From positions 1 through 46,281 of the IMG/VR virus record IMGVR_UViG_3300028883_000014: DNA of 46,281 nucleotides. One strand, written 5' to 3'. Source of the DNA: a virus. The notes beneath the pieces are model-generated. The model did no database searches, had not been told where the DNA came from, and saw only the letters and a list, made by a program, of their open reading frames with translations. This document shows positions 7,299-14,199 of the stretch, piece after piece. The stretch's first letter is position 1. Each line of letters starts with the position of its first letter. A program made the position numbers and the translations under genes.

Positions 7299-8884
7299 GT
7301 ATACTGCTCCTGTAACTGGCGCACCCGATCCTTACTCATTATGCCCCCCAACTTCCTGATCGCCGCCGAGACATACCGTTCGCAGTCGGCACAGTGCGAT
7401 GACCAGTCGTGTAACGGCGTATCCGAGTACACACCCTTGGACTCTGTACTCATAGAGACGTTCTTCCTACGCTGATAATGCTCCAGGGCCTCGATTCCAC
7501 CGCTGCATTCGTTCTCATGGAAGGTGGCATAGGGCAACATCTTCCGCACCCGCTCGATCCCGTCTGTAACACGCTTCTCACGGGCCAGGGTCGTAATATG
7601 GAGGCCCATTTCGGTCGCTGTGGCCCGAAGTTCCTTCCCTGTGGCCAAATCACGCTTCTTGCCGTCATGTGGCCAGAAATGCTGACCAAAATGGAGGCCC
7701 AACCGCTTACCTACGTCGAAAACGTACCGAATATAGTGTTCCAGGGGCTCCCCGGAGTTCTCATAGTAGTGAACATGGCGAATTTCGGCACCAACCTTCT
7801 GGAAAAACCAGATAGCCGTGGCATCCGACATCCCCAGATCCCATGCCGTGTGGGTCGCCACCGATTTGTCTGGGTCAAAGCCCATTCCCACCCCAATACG
7901 ACCCTCTTTGCGGGCCTCTTCCATCAACTTAAGGTAGTAGGAGCCCTCCAGATCGGCCTCATCGTGGCAATTCAGTACATACCGGCGGTATTTCCGCTGC
8001 TCCGTCTCGGTCCCCTGCTCCATCGACCGAAGATCTTCCACGAAATCCGCTGGCAGGTTATGTTCGTTGTCGAAGGTTTGGGCCTGGATGCCATAGTAAT
8101 GCTCCGGGTGCGACCGCTTGTCCGCTAACCACTGCCGCCAGACCCAATTCTTGCCGTTGGCGTTGGCTATCACGAACCCCGTCCGTACCTCTTCATACCG
8201 GAGATAGTCATGAAACGACGTCATACGGTCATCCGCAGTCCTATTCCAGAATCCATAGCACTTCCGACAGCGGACCAGGGTCGTAACCCCACGTAAATTC
8301 GGGTCAGCCGTCAAATCCTTCTTGCCCGGCTCGATCTCCAGCCCAAACGCGTCATTCCCCTCCACCAGATCGTCCGAGCCGCAGAACACACACTTCTGGG
8401 ATGTGGCCAAAAAGTCCAATCGCTGGGCATAGGATTCATAGTAGGGCTCAAATGGGTGCAGCCTGCGCCGTAACCGACCCCGGAGCATGTGAAACTGCTC
8501 AGATGTCTCGAATTCCTCAGCCTGCTCCATCGCCACAAACCCCAGATTCACGTTCTGGATCAACTGCTTCGTCGCGCCACCCGTCAATTCTTCCAGGTGA
8601 CGGAACATGATCCGACTCTTCGAGCCCGGTATCACCACATCCCTGGTACTCATGGGCACCTTCAGGCCCGTATACAACTCAAAATCCTTGATCGTGCTGT
8701 CAGCAAGGTCCTTGAATACCTTTCGGACCACCAAGCCCAGGTTGTCCTGGTAACATTGCGATAAGACCATCGCCCGCTGAATCAATACCAACGTCTTACC
8801 CGTCCCCCAACCCGCCACCAAACCAGGAAACCGGGCCTTCGAGGTCAAGAACTCCCACTGATATGGATTCAACACAACCTGCAT
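7295..8884 (-). CDS. terL: Terminase large subunit (packaging ATPase/nuclease)
   Basis: 529 aa. An N-terminal Walker A GWGTGKT is at residues 25-31, preceded by the adenine-binding-type NPYQWEF segment. The Walker B-like strand LGFVAMEQAEEF is at 114-125. The C-terminal RNase H-fold nuclease begins around TAWDLGMSDATAIWFF, whose Asp would bind metal, and more acidic residues follow. Between ATPase and nuclease lies a four-Cys zinc-ribbon-like insert (CVFCGSDD about residue 162; VRCRKCYGFW about residue 204). It pumps DNA into proheads and cuts concatemers. It follows the small subunit at a short distance and overlaps the portal gene by 4 bases. No strong ribosome site precedes its ATG, so coupling to the upstream gene is likely. 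Confidence 0.92.
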   Translation of the reverse strand: MQVVLNPYQWEFLTSKARFPGLVAGWGTGKTLVLIQRAMVLSQCYQDNLGLVVRKVFKDLADSTIKDFELYTGLKVPMSTRDVVIPGSKSRIMFRHLEELTGGATKQLIQNVNLGFVAMEQAEEFETSEQFHMLRGRLRRRLHPFEPYYESYAQRLDFLATSQKCVFCGSDDLVEGNDAFGLEIEPGKKDLTADPNLRGVTTLVRCRKCYGFWNRTADDRMTSFHDYLRYEEVRTGFVIANANGKNWVWRQWLADKRSHPEHYYGIQAQTFDNEHNLPADFVEDLRSMEQGTETEQRKYRRYVLNCHDEADLEGSYYLKLMEEARKEGRIGVGMGFDPDKSVATHTAWDLGMSDATAIWFFQKVGAEIRHVHYYENSGEPLEHYIRYVFDVGKRLGLHFGQHFWPHDGKKRDLATGKELRATATEMGLHITTLAREKRVTDGIERVRKMLPYATFHENECSGGIEALEHYQRRKNVSMSTESKGVYSDTPLHDWSSHCADCERYVSAAIRKLGGIMSKDRVRQLQEQYT

Positions 8885-9097
8885 TTAGCTATTCTGGTCT
8901 GCCATGGCGACATCGTCGGCTCCCTTTTCCTCCCCGTCACCACACCAATCGTTTTTACTCGTTACTGGCCAAACCATAACCGCCAATGGCTCATCAACAG
9001 AAGTATCACGACACGGACGAGGAGCATACCGAAAACAAAATCCAAACCCTTCCCCATGGGGCGACCAATACCGGCAATACTCACAACTTCTAATCAT
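8885..9097 (-). CDS. Small Cys-rich, probable zinc-binding protein, 70 aa
   Basis: It starts MIRSCEYCRYW and continues GFGFCFRYAP, with VWPVTSKNDWCGDGE near residue 43-57. The pattern C-x2-C-(12-13)-C, a Pro-rich link and x-W-P-x-T-x-x-x-D-W-C-G recurs in many phage and prophage small proteins and suggests one structural zinc site. Its start overlaps the previous stop (ATGA) and it ends directly before the terminase start, so it is translationally embedded in the packaging operon. Function unknown. Confidence 0.7.
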   Translation of the reverse strand: MIRSCEYCRYWSPHGEGFGFCFRYAPRPCRDTSVDEPLAVMVWPVTSKNDWCGDGEEKGADDVAMADQNS

Positions 9098-9380
9098 TGC
9101 TCACGTCCTCCGCGCCAGCCAACGTGGCCTCTATCTTCGCCAGCCGGGCCTCCTGCCTCCGTGTAGCCGCCAGCAACGCATGGACCGTGTACGCCAGCGT
9201 CCTGTCTGACGTGGGAGCCTCTATGGCCCAATCCGCCTTCGGAGCCAGTAAGCCCTCCGTCAGAATGGGATCAAGGCCAGGTGCAGGCGATGGAGCAGCA
9301 TACAGTAGTGCGATGGTCCAGCCGCCCAGGACAACCACAATTACGCCAATAGCCAATGTTAACTTGTCAAATCTGTCCAT
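9090..9380 (-). CDS. Small membrane protein with C-terminal helix, 96 aa
   Basis: One clear transmembrane segment (residues ~7-28, LTLAIGVIVVVLGGWTIALL) is followed by a Pro-rich linker (PSPAPGLDP) and a helical tail (LLAATRRQEARLAKIEATLAG) that could form a short coiled coil. The ATG is preceded by GGAAGGA. Single-pass proteins of this layout can be spanins, holins or inner-membrane adaptors, but the position between terminase genes does not decide this. No family recognised. Confidence 0.65.
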   Translation of the reverse strand: MDRFDKLTLAIGVIVVVLGGWTIALLYAAPSPAPGLDPILTEGLLAPKADWAIEAPTSDRTLAYTVHALLAATRRQEARLAKIEATLAGAEDVSND

Positions 9381-9585
9381 GTGTCATCCTTCCAATAGAT
9401 TCCAGTACGATCGGGTCTTGAATAGGGTTTGGGGAGGGAGTATGGGGGATAGGGTCCCATATCGCAATCCGCTGCCCCATATAAAAAACCCGGATTCCAG
9501 GCCGGCAAGGCTCCATCCAACCTGCCCCAAGAAGCCCGATTCGCAACATTCTGCCTATTCTATTGCAGTGAGAGCCGGTATTCAC
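9367..9585 (-). CDS. Doubtful small ORF, 72 aa
   Basis: A GTG-initiated frame (MNTGSHCNRIGRMLRIGLLG) fills the stretch between the small terminase and the 96-aa membrane protein and overlaps the latter by 14 bases. The ribosome site is weak and the Pro/Ile-rich composition is unlike its neighbours. If it is not a gene, 9381-9625 is a 245-base non-coding spacer with no other visible feature. Confidence 0.25.
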   Translation of the reverse strand: MNTGSHCNRIGRMLRIGLLGAGWMEPCRPGIRVFYMGQRIAIWDPIPHTPSPNPIQDPIVLESIGRMTHGQI

Positions 9586-9625
9586 CCAAACCTAAGCCCT
9601 TGTATAAGCAAGGCTTATATCGACA

Positions 9626-10024
9626 TCACATTATCACCATCCCTATCTGGTTTTGGCGCTGCCGATTGTCCTGTTCGAAGGCTCCCAGGTGCTTGCCCAA
9701 CTGATTCAAAGCCACGTTGGCAGCGGAGCGGTCGTGCGCTACCTTGCTATCGTCCAGCACCCAGACCTGCTGCTCACGCCACCAATCCAGGTCCAGCTTG
9801 CTGTAGTCCCTGATGCTGGCCTTCACCCGCTCTATCGCTTGGGTAACCTTGGGATGCCTGAGCAACTCATGGCCGGACTTACCCAAGGTGTTATCACTGC
9901 CCTTATACCCTGCCAGCTTGCACGCTAACGTGGCATTACCGTGCGCCTCCCCGAGGTAGGCTGCCACGAAGAGATTCTGCTTCAGGGTCAGACTTGGATC
10001 ATGTTGGGTAATGGTTTGTTCCAT
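9626..10024 (-). CDS. terS: Terminase small subunit
   Basis: 132 aa from the ATG at 10024. An upstream in-frame ATG at 10063 would add 13 residues. The N-terminal LTLKQNLFVAAYLGEAHGNA, LACKLAGYKGSDNTLGKSGH and LLRHPKVTQAIERVKASI blocks match the terminase_2-type helix-turn-helix: tandem 'P-K-Q-x-x-F-x-x-x-Y', 'A-x-x-A-G-Y', 'L-L-x-x-P-x-V'. It should recognise the packaging site and load the large subunit. It is the first gene of the long minus-strand series, directly downstream of the intergenic regulatory region. Confidence 0.85.
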   Translation of the reverse strand: MEQTITQHDPSLTLKQNLFVAAYLGEAHGNATLACKLAGYKGSDNTLGKSGHELLRHPKVTQAIERVKASIRDYSKLDLDWWREQQVWVLDDSKVAHDRSAANVALNQLGKHLGAFEQDNRQRQNQIGMVIM

Positions 10025-10574
10025 GTCTGCCAGTAGATCATAGTATAAGCAGATGTCAAGCATTAAATCAGATAATCTTATATCTGAATGCTGTTTGTTT
10101 GAATGCTTAAAAGCGAAGCGCGCATAACCCGCCCCTGCGCCGCAGGGTCACATTTAAGAGCTTTGGGCTCTAAGGTAGTTCCCTGCTTCTCCTCGATCCT
10201 ATTGTTGCTCTCGCGGATCGGCTGACAGTCGGGGGGTCGTGGTCGGGTTACTGTCAGGCTTATAGGTACGTTCTACCGTACCCTATCACCCTATCACGGT
10301 GGTGAGCCGGGACCAATGCCAGTCGTGCATCCCCGCAGGGCAGACGGTGCAGAGCCGCCACAATCAATTGTCTATGGCGCCTTATACCGGCCGCGCGTGA
10401 TCTTGTCAAGCGATATATTTTTCTTAACACCACGTGTCCATTTGCTTGCTCCCCCCACTCCGTTGCAACATTTTCACCATGGGAGCAAAATATTTTCGCG
10501 TGCCTAATTGCTTGTCTATAACACACTTACACACAGTATTAGATAAGGCTAACACATTATCAGCAATTAAACTG

Positions 10575-10603
10575 TTGCATTTAGGCTCCTGAACCGTTAT
10601 ATA
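10575..10603 (+). promoter_or_regulatory. Candidate sigma70-type promoter for the plus-strand early genes
   Basis: TTGCAT (10575-10580), a 17-base spacer and TATATA (10598-10603), about 60 bases before the first plus-strand ATG. Four to five bases of each hexamer match the vegetative consensus, and the surroundings are AT-rich. Confidence 0.5.
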
Positions 10604-10642
10604 TAGTAGTAGCACATGACGAGCATATTTTTGACAACCACA

Positions 10643-10653
10643 CACTATAGGAG
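10643..10653 (+). promoter_or_regulatory. CACTATAGGAG element 1 (extended ribosome site / T7-like core)
   Basis: CACTATAGGAG ends 9 bases before the ATG at 10662. The GGAG is a Shine-Dalgarno sequence; the conserved CACTATA before it is more than a ribosome site needs. The same element precedes four more plus-strand genes. Confidence 0.7.
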
Positions 10654-10661
10654 ACACGACA

Positions 10662-10997
10662 ATGGCAACCACAACGACAACCATTAGCAACGGCACACTA
10701 ATCGACGATCGTACAATTCGTCGGTTGGACGCCCTCGTACCGGACGCTGATACGCAGGACCGCATCGATGGACGCGTAGGCTGGTCTTACTATGGTATCG
10801 ACCTGGGCGGCAACACGTGGACGTGGACGGTCTACAATGGCAACCCTGAGCCCCATTATGAGGAATATCTCCTCGACCAGGACAAGGCGCTAACGATGGA
10901 GATGCACGACCATATTATGGCCATTGCCGACGAGGTAGAGAGTTGGGATCCATGCCATGCTAACTGGTTACGAGAGACCCTGCGAATGGATGTTTAA
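10662..10997 (+). CDS. Hypothetical early protein, 111 aa
   Basis: First gene of the plus-strand block, with promoter-like hexamers ~60 bases upstream and a CACTATAGGAG leader. It starts with a Thr-rich stretch (MATTTTTISNG) and continues with RIDGRVGWSYYGIDLGGN and a Trp/Tyr-rich middle (TWTWTVYNGNPEPHYEEYL), then an acidic helical C-terminus. I know no matching family. Position suggests an early host-takeover or regulatory protein; that is inference. Confidence 0.7.
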   Translation: MATTTTTISNGTLIDDRTIRRLDALVPDADTQDRIDGRVGWSYYGIDLGGNTWTWTVYNGNPEPHYEEYLLDQDKALTMEMHDHIMAIADEVESWDPCHANWLRETLRMDV

Positions 10998-11007
10998 CCC
11001 CTTGGCC

Positions 11008-11018
11008 CACTATAGGAG
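11008..11018 (+). promoter_or_regulatory. CACTATAGGAG element 2
   Basis: Identical 11-base element 9 bases before the ATG at 11028, in a 30-base intergenic gap. See element 1. Confidence 0.7.
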
Positions 11019-11027
11019 ATCAGGACA

Positions 11028-11237
11028 ATGGCAACAAACGTAGTCAATTTAGCCACTGGTGCAGAACTAACGTACGTATCGCTCCACCCCATAGAGGCGG
11101 TCCTGTGCGCATTCCTGCAAGACATAGGTGATTACAATACATGGTCATACGCCGACGCTATGGCCCGTATGTTTGACTGTCTTGTGTTTGGTCGTCATAC
11201 GGTTTGCTATGGCGATTGGTGCGCCAAACTAACATAA
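11028..11237 (+). CDS. Small hypothetical protein, 69 aa
   Basis: It contains LHPIEAVLCAFLQDIGDYNTWSY and RHTVCYGDWCAKL. This 'A-x-x-A-x-x-Q-x-x-G-D-x-N-T-W-x-Y ... x-x-G-D-W-x-A' layout occurs in small plasmid and phage proteins of unknown function, so it is probably a genuine conserved family. The start is set by the CACTATAGGAG leader. Two small hairpins follow before the next gene (11243-11258 and 11261-11279). Confidence 0.75.
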   Translation: MATNVVNLATGAELTYVSLHPIEAVLCAFLQDIGDYNTWSYADAMARMFDCLVFGRHTVCYGDWCAKLT

Positions 11238-11311
11238 CCCCTGACCGGTCTGGCGGTCCTGCCCTGTTCGATCCGGGGCAAGGGCTTTGTTGACTGAGTA
11301 TATTGACCCCA

Positions 11312-11322
11312 CACTATAGGAG
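11312..11322 (+). promoter_or_regulatory. CACTATAGGAG element 3
   Basis: Identical element 9 bases before the ATG at 11332, extended to GGAGG here. The upstream context ATTGACCCCA differs from the other copies, so only the core is conserved. Confidence 0.7.
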
Positions 11323-11331
11323 GCAACAATT

Positions 11332-11598
11332 ATGGAAACGCTTGACGCATATTCACGCGCATTGAAAACAACGGAAGGTAATAACCCCAGTGACCTCGAT
11401 ATTATCGCCAAGGTCAATGCTATGGCCGCCCGCTCCGCAAACTTCCAAGGCCTTACGGGCGAAATACGTAATGCCTATTTATCCGGCTGTAATACAGGAG
11501 TATGTATGGCAATGGAGCGCCTTCGGGAATATGGTGTTTGCCGACCAAGGCAAGAAATCGTCAATAATAAGAAAACTACCGTATATCGCTTCCGTTGA
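11332..11598 (+). CDS. Small hypothetical protein, 88 aa
   Basis: A mostly helical protein: METLDAYSRALKTTEGNNP, then DIIAKVNAMAARSANFQGL, a possible turn at AYLSGCNTGVCMAM, and a basic end NNKKTTVYRFR. No family recognised. The start follows the CACTATAGGAGG leader. After the stop there is a GC hairpin (11612-11637) and then element 4. Confidence 0.7.
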   Translation: METLDAYSRALKTTEGNNPSDLDIIAKVNAMAARSANFQGLTGEIRNAYLSGCNTGVCMAMERLREYGVCRPRQEIVNNKKTTVYRFR

Positions 11599-11611
11599 CA
11601 CGATCCGCACC

Positions 11612-11637
11612 GGCGCAGTCCCTGACCGGGCTGCGCC
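11612..11637 (+). other. Intergenic GC hairpin in the early block
   Basis: GGCGCAG (11612-11618) pairs with CTGCGCC (11631-11637), with an inner CCC/GGG. No U-tract follows, so it is not a standard terminator. Similar GC stems lie after the preceding gene (GCCCTG/CGGGGC, 11261-11279) and after the next (CGCCGGG/CCCGGCG, 12238-12266). Confidence 0.6.
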
Positions 11638-11679
11638 AGTCTGGACCGTCAATGAGAACGGACCAAAACACCAACCATG

Positions 11680-11688
11680 CTATAGGAG
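11680..11688 (+). promoter_or_regulatory. CTATAGGAG element 4
   Basis: CTATAGGAG 9 bases before the ATG at 11698, preceded by ATG rather than CA, so the conserved core is CTATAGGAG. Confidence 0.65.
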
Positions 11689-11697
11689 ATAAGGACC

Positions 11698-12219
11698 ATG
11701 GAAACGACACAGGAAAAGCAGCGCGTTACCCACACCTTCAAGAGTATCAAGATCGAAAAACCAGACCCCGAATACGACAAGCAGGCAATGGATTGGCTTG
11801 AGGCCACTGATAGCACACTGGAAATCACCTTTTCATATACGGGCAGATACTTCCCGGATGATAAAGAGGATCGGGATATCTATGAGGTTTCCCTGCGGCA
11901 TGGGCAAGGAATTGCCTATACGTTCCGTTTCGGCCAGTCTATCGCCCATAGTCACCCCAAAAGCCCCCGATGGAAATGGATGAGCCCCCGAGAACGCTCC
12001 AAGCTATTGGACCAGCGCCGTCAGCCGTCTGCGTACTCCATTCTGGCCTGCCTGGACGGATACAGCCCCGGCACGTTCGAGGAATTCTGCGCCAACTTCG
12101 GATATGACACCGACAGCCGCCGATCCGAAAAGACCTGGAAGGCCTGCGTCGATCAATACCTGAATTTGGTCAACCGATACTCCCCGGACGAGCTAGCCGC
12201 ACTGTCTGAAATCCAATAA
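11698..12219 (+). CDS. Conserved-type hypothetical phage protein, 173 aa
   Basis: The second half (YSILACLDGYSPGTFEEFCANFGYDTDS, then KACVDQYLNLVNRYSPDELAALSEI) matches a layout I know from many phage and prophage proteins of unknown function: 'L-x-C-L-x-x-Y-x-P-x-x-F-x-x-F-C-x-x-F-G-Y-x-x-D-S'. The first half contains ITFSYTGRYFPDDKEDRDIYEVSL, suggesting beta strands. The gene follows element 4 and precedes a GC hairpin. It is part of the early operon; biochemical role unknown. Confidence 0.75.
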   Translation: METTQEKQRVTHTFKSIKIEKPDPEYDKQAMDWLEATDSTLEITFSYTGRYFPDDKEDRDIYEVSLRHGQGIAYTFRFGQSIAHSHPKSPRWKWMSPRERSKLLDQRRQPSAYSILACLDGYSPGTFEEFCANFGYDTDSRRSEKTWKACVDQYLNLVNRYSPDELAALSEIQ

Positions 12220-12298
12220 CGCTCCTATAGCCCTCTGCGCCGGGCTCTGCCCGTAGCATCCCGGCGTGGGGGTGTTTTGACTGGAAAGGAATAGAACA

Positions 12299-12517
12299 AT
12301 GGAAACGAACTGGAACAATGAAATACGCCGGCGCCTGCGAGGTTGCCCGCGACATTTACGTGGAGCCCTCAAATCTGAACGCATGGCCCTGGTATCTCTA
12401 TATCATCGTGGATGTCAACCCCAAAAAATCGTGGCAATACACAACGCCTGCAAATCATTCGACGCCGCGCTGCGCCGGGTAGGCCACGAACTGAATCCCT
12501 CCGGCCCTCTGTGTTGA
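12299..12517 (+). CDS. Small basic hypothetical protein, 72 aa
   Basis: It follows AAAGGAATAG and ends 13 bases before the recombinase start. The protein is basic, with a possible helix-turn-helix-like stretch (MALVSLYHRGCQPQKIVAIHNACKSF). A competing frame from the ATG at 12320 (MKYAGACEVARDIYVEP, 54 aa) overlaps it, and I cannot exclude that this shorter product is the real one. If the 72-aa frame is real it could be an excisionase-like partner of the recombinase; that is conjecture from position. Confidence 0.45.
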   Translation: METNWNNEIRRRLRGCPRHLRGALKSERMALVSLYHRGCQPQKIVAIHNACKSFDAALRRVGHELNPSGPLC

Positions 12518-12530
12518 GAAGGAGAAACCC

Positions 12531-13253
12531 GTGAATAAACCCATCAATGATTCTATCCGCATCCATGACCTGATCGCCGCCGCCAAACAGATACGGCGAC
12601 AGCGCAACGGACCAAAGAAGCCTGCCAAGGCTCAACTGGACGTAACCGAATACCTCGAACCGCCTGAGCTACTCTCTTTCATCCGTTTCATGCGCCGGCA
12701 ATCTAGCAAACGGAAAAGCCGGGCCGCTATCCAGAACTGCACTATGGCGGAGATCCTAGCCCTAGCTGGTCTACGTGCCTCAGAACTGTGTCACCTAACC
12801 TTGGCCGATGTGCCGCCCCTGCGCGGTGACGGTACGCTCAGGGTGGTGAACGGCAAGGGAGGGAAAACCAGACTGGTCAACATACCGCCCGACCTGACAA
12901 CAACCATAGACCACTGGGTTAGGGTTTACCGCAAGCAGATTATGCCAACGCACTACCTATTTGTCACTAGGAACAACAAACCCTATTCGCATGTAGATAT
13001 CTGGAAGCGTTCGCAGGTCTGGTTCCGGGAATGGCGGGAATCAGGCACAGCACCAGACAGGGAGATGCATCTATCACCCCATTCACTACGCCATAGTTAC
13101 GCCAGTCGATACCTCCATATCAATGGCTCAGACGCCCTGGCACATCTCCAAATGCAGCTCGGACACAGCGACATCAAAACTACCATGATCTACGCCAGAA
13201 CAACCAGCGTGGATAATCAACGTTTCGCCGCAAACCTTACTATAGGAGACTAG
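12531..13253 (+). CDS. Tyrosine recombinase / integrase
   Basis: 240 aa with a full catalytic set: Arg82 (in AGLRASEL), Lys109 (NGKGGKTR), His184 and Arg187 (SPHSLRHSYA), His212 (QLGHSDIKT) and the Tyr221 nucleophile (MIYART). The N-terminal arm/core-binding part is short (~65 aa), so it resembles XerC/D-like or short phage integrases. The GTG start is preceded by GAAGGAG. It could integrate the phage genome or resolve circular multimers. No repressor or attachment site was identified. Its last codons ACT-ATA-GGA-GAC-TAG contain the CTATAGGAG element of the next gene. Confidence 0.9.
   Translation: MNKPINDSIRIHDLIAAAKQIRRQRNGPKKPAKAQLDVTEYLEPPELLSFIRFMRRQSSKRKSRAAIQNCTMAEILALAGLRASELCHLTLADVPPLRGDGTLRVVNGKGGKTRLVNIPPDLTTTIDHWVRVYRKQIMPTHYLFVTRNNKPYSHVDIWKRSQVWFREWRESGTAPDREMHLSPHSLRHSYASRYLHINGSDALAHLQMQLGHSDIKTTMIYARTTSVDNQRFAANLTIGD
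13239..13248 (+). promoter_or_regulatory. ACTATAGGAG element 5 (inside the recombinase 3' end)
   Basis: The element is kept although it overlaps the last codons of the recombinase. It lies 9 bases before the ATG at 13258, which argues that its sequence is selected. Confidence 0.7.
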
Positions 13254-13257
13254 AACG

Positions 13258-13581
13258 ATGAAAACACAACACACACCCGGAAAGTGGGAAATCGTCCGCG
13301 AAGACTACGACGATGATTTTCCCATTGTCTATGTAACCATCAAAGATGATAACCGCCGTATCTGCGAGGTATACAATGATTGGTTACCAGAAGATGACGC
13401 TAACGCCCGCCTGATTGCTGCCGCATCAGACCTGCTGGACGTCTTAGACCCAGACTTACTAGAAGAGGCCGCCGCATACGCTGATGCACAAGTAGGCGGT
13501 AACATAATAGCGGCCGACCTGTATATGCTGGCAGATAGAACCCGCGACGCCATCGCCAAGGCCACCAACCAGGCAAAATAA
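13258..13581 (+). CDS. Conserved small phage protein of the 'HTPGPW' type, 107 aa
   Basis: It begins MKTQHTPGKWEIVRED, has RRICEVYNDW in the middle and DDANARLIAAASDLLDVLD near residue 53, ending in an Ala-rich helix. This 'H-T-P-G-x-W ... I-C-x-V ... D-x-A-N-A-x-L-I-A-A-A-x-x-L-L' layout is a very common small phage protein, often found near recombination or early genes. Function unknown. It starts after element 5, 4 bases past the recombinase stop. Confidence 0.85.
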   Translation: MKTQHTPGKWEIVREDYDDDFPIVYVTIKDDNRRICEVYNDWLPEDDANARLIAAASDLLDVLDPDLLEEAAAYADAQVGGNIIAADLYMLADRTRDAIAKATNQAK

Positions 13582-14007
13582 GACATTTCCATAAAATAGT
13601 TGTTGACAAACAGCAGGTGGTAAGGTAAAGAGAAAGCCAATGAGAACTGGCCAATCACAACCAAGTACAGATAAGAAGGCCGCACGAAGAAAACCCTGGC
13701 CGGTGCTCATGTGCGGCTTCTTTTCTGGTCCCACCTGCTGTTTTCCGAAGAAGCGTAAGCACGGCTCCGGCGATAAAAGGGCCTCCAACCTCTCTCAGGA
13801 CTGCCCCACGACACTGTTACGGGGTGCGCTGAGACTGCCGCTGCAATACGGACAACGTGACGCAGCGCCGGGCTCCGGCTAAATACAAACAGCTATGATA
13901 GACAAACCTTCTCCTGTGGGGAAGGCAGGTACGGACAGCAAAGGCATCAAAGGGGCTGGAATAGTCTGATGTCCGTGAGAGTTGGTCTGTCAAAAGGAGG
14001 ACTACAA
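13582..14007 (+). other. 426-base stretch without a convincing gene
   Basis: A perfect TTGACA (about 13602) with only a weak -10 (TAAAGA after 17 bases), a long-loop stem-loop (13673-13726) and a GC-rich segment (13800-13880) are seen. An 80-aa frame (13640-13882) has Cys/Lys/Arg-rich composition, no ribosome site and runs through the stem-loop, so I do not call it. The segment separates early genes from the lysis genes. Confidence 0.5.
13673..13726 (+). terminator. Candidate intrinsic terminator of the early plus-strand block
   Basis: AAGAAG-GCCGCAC (13673-13685) pairs with GTGCGGC-TTCTT (13711-13722) apart from one bulged G, and TTTT follows. The 25-base loop is long for a terminator, so efficiency is uncertain. 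Confidence 0.45.
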
Positions 14008-14199
14008 ATGAAATGGGACCGAGGATCGAACGGCTGGACCTGTGGCGACTACCGGATCGCCCCAGCCTACAGAAAGCCGGGCTTGTTTGCCCTGCATTGT
14101 GGCACCGACCTGCTGATGTACTGCGGCAATTTTGGCACAGCCGTTTTAGAGGCCCAGAAACACCAGCGACGGAAGAATAGGAAGGAGAATGAATTATGA
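14008..14199 (+). CDS. Small hypothetical protein, 63 aa
   Basis: A strong AAAGGAGGA ribosome site sets the start at 14008 (MKWDRGSNGWTCGDYRIAP) rather than at the upstream in-frame ATG. It has a Trp/Gly-rich start, FALHCGTDLLMYCGNFGTA in the middle and a highly basic tail (KHQRRKNRKENEL). It overlaps the next start by 4 bases (ATGA). No family recognised. Confidence 0.7.
   Translation: MKWDRGSNGWTCGDYRIAPAYRKPGLFALHCGTDLLMYCGNFGTAVLEAQKHQRRKNRKENEL

Larger units (their letters stand above)
10025..10661. promoter_or_regulatory. Divergent intergenic control region (~640 bp)
   Basis: No convincing gene is seen on either strand between the small terminase and the first plus-strand gene. The segment holds an AAGCATT...GAATGCTT inverted repeat with a central AGATAA/TTATCT-type palindrome (about 10053-10113), a compact CCCTGCG/CGCAGGG palindrome near 10135, a tandem CCCTATCAC CCCTATCAC (~10279), and a very AT-rich right half (10500-10660). 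It is the only place where transcription diverges, so it probably carries early and late promoters and operators. It could also hold a replication or packaging site. Confidence 0.6.

Noticed and set aside
6348-7475. 375-aa plus-strand frame opposite the portal gene
   Set aside because: Antisense shadow of a clear portal gene; no ribosome site and no protein motif.
10424-10765. 113-aa minus-strand frame in the divergent region
   Set aside because: Overlaps the first plus-strand gene and promoter on the other strand, no ribosome site, improbable composition.
11261-11286. tRNA-like T-arm: GCCCTG-TTCGATC-CGGGGC
   Set aside because: A perfect six-pair stem with a TTCGATC loop, but no matching acceptor, D or anticodon arms are found upstream; treated as an intergenic hairpin.
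10643-13248. Calling CTATAGGAG a true T7-type promoter
   Set aside because: Only the core matches, the upstream recognition bases vary, and no single-subunit RNA polymerase is present; kept as a finding only.
13640-13882. 80-aa plus-strand frame
   Set aside because: No ribosome site, odd Cys/Lys composition, and it runs through a terminator-like hairpin.
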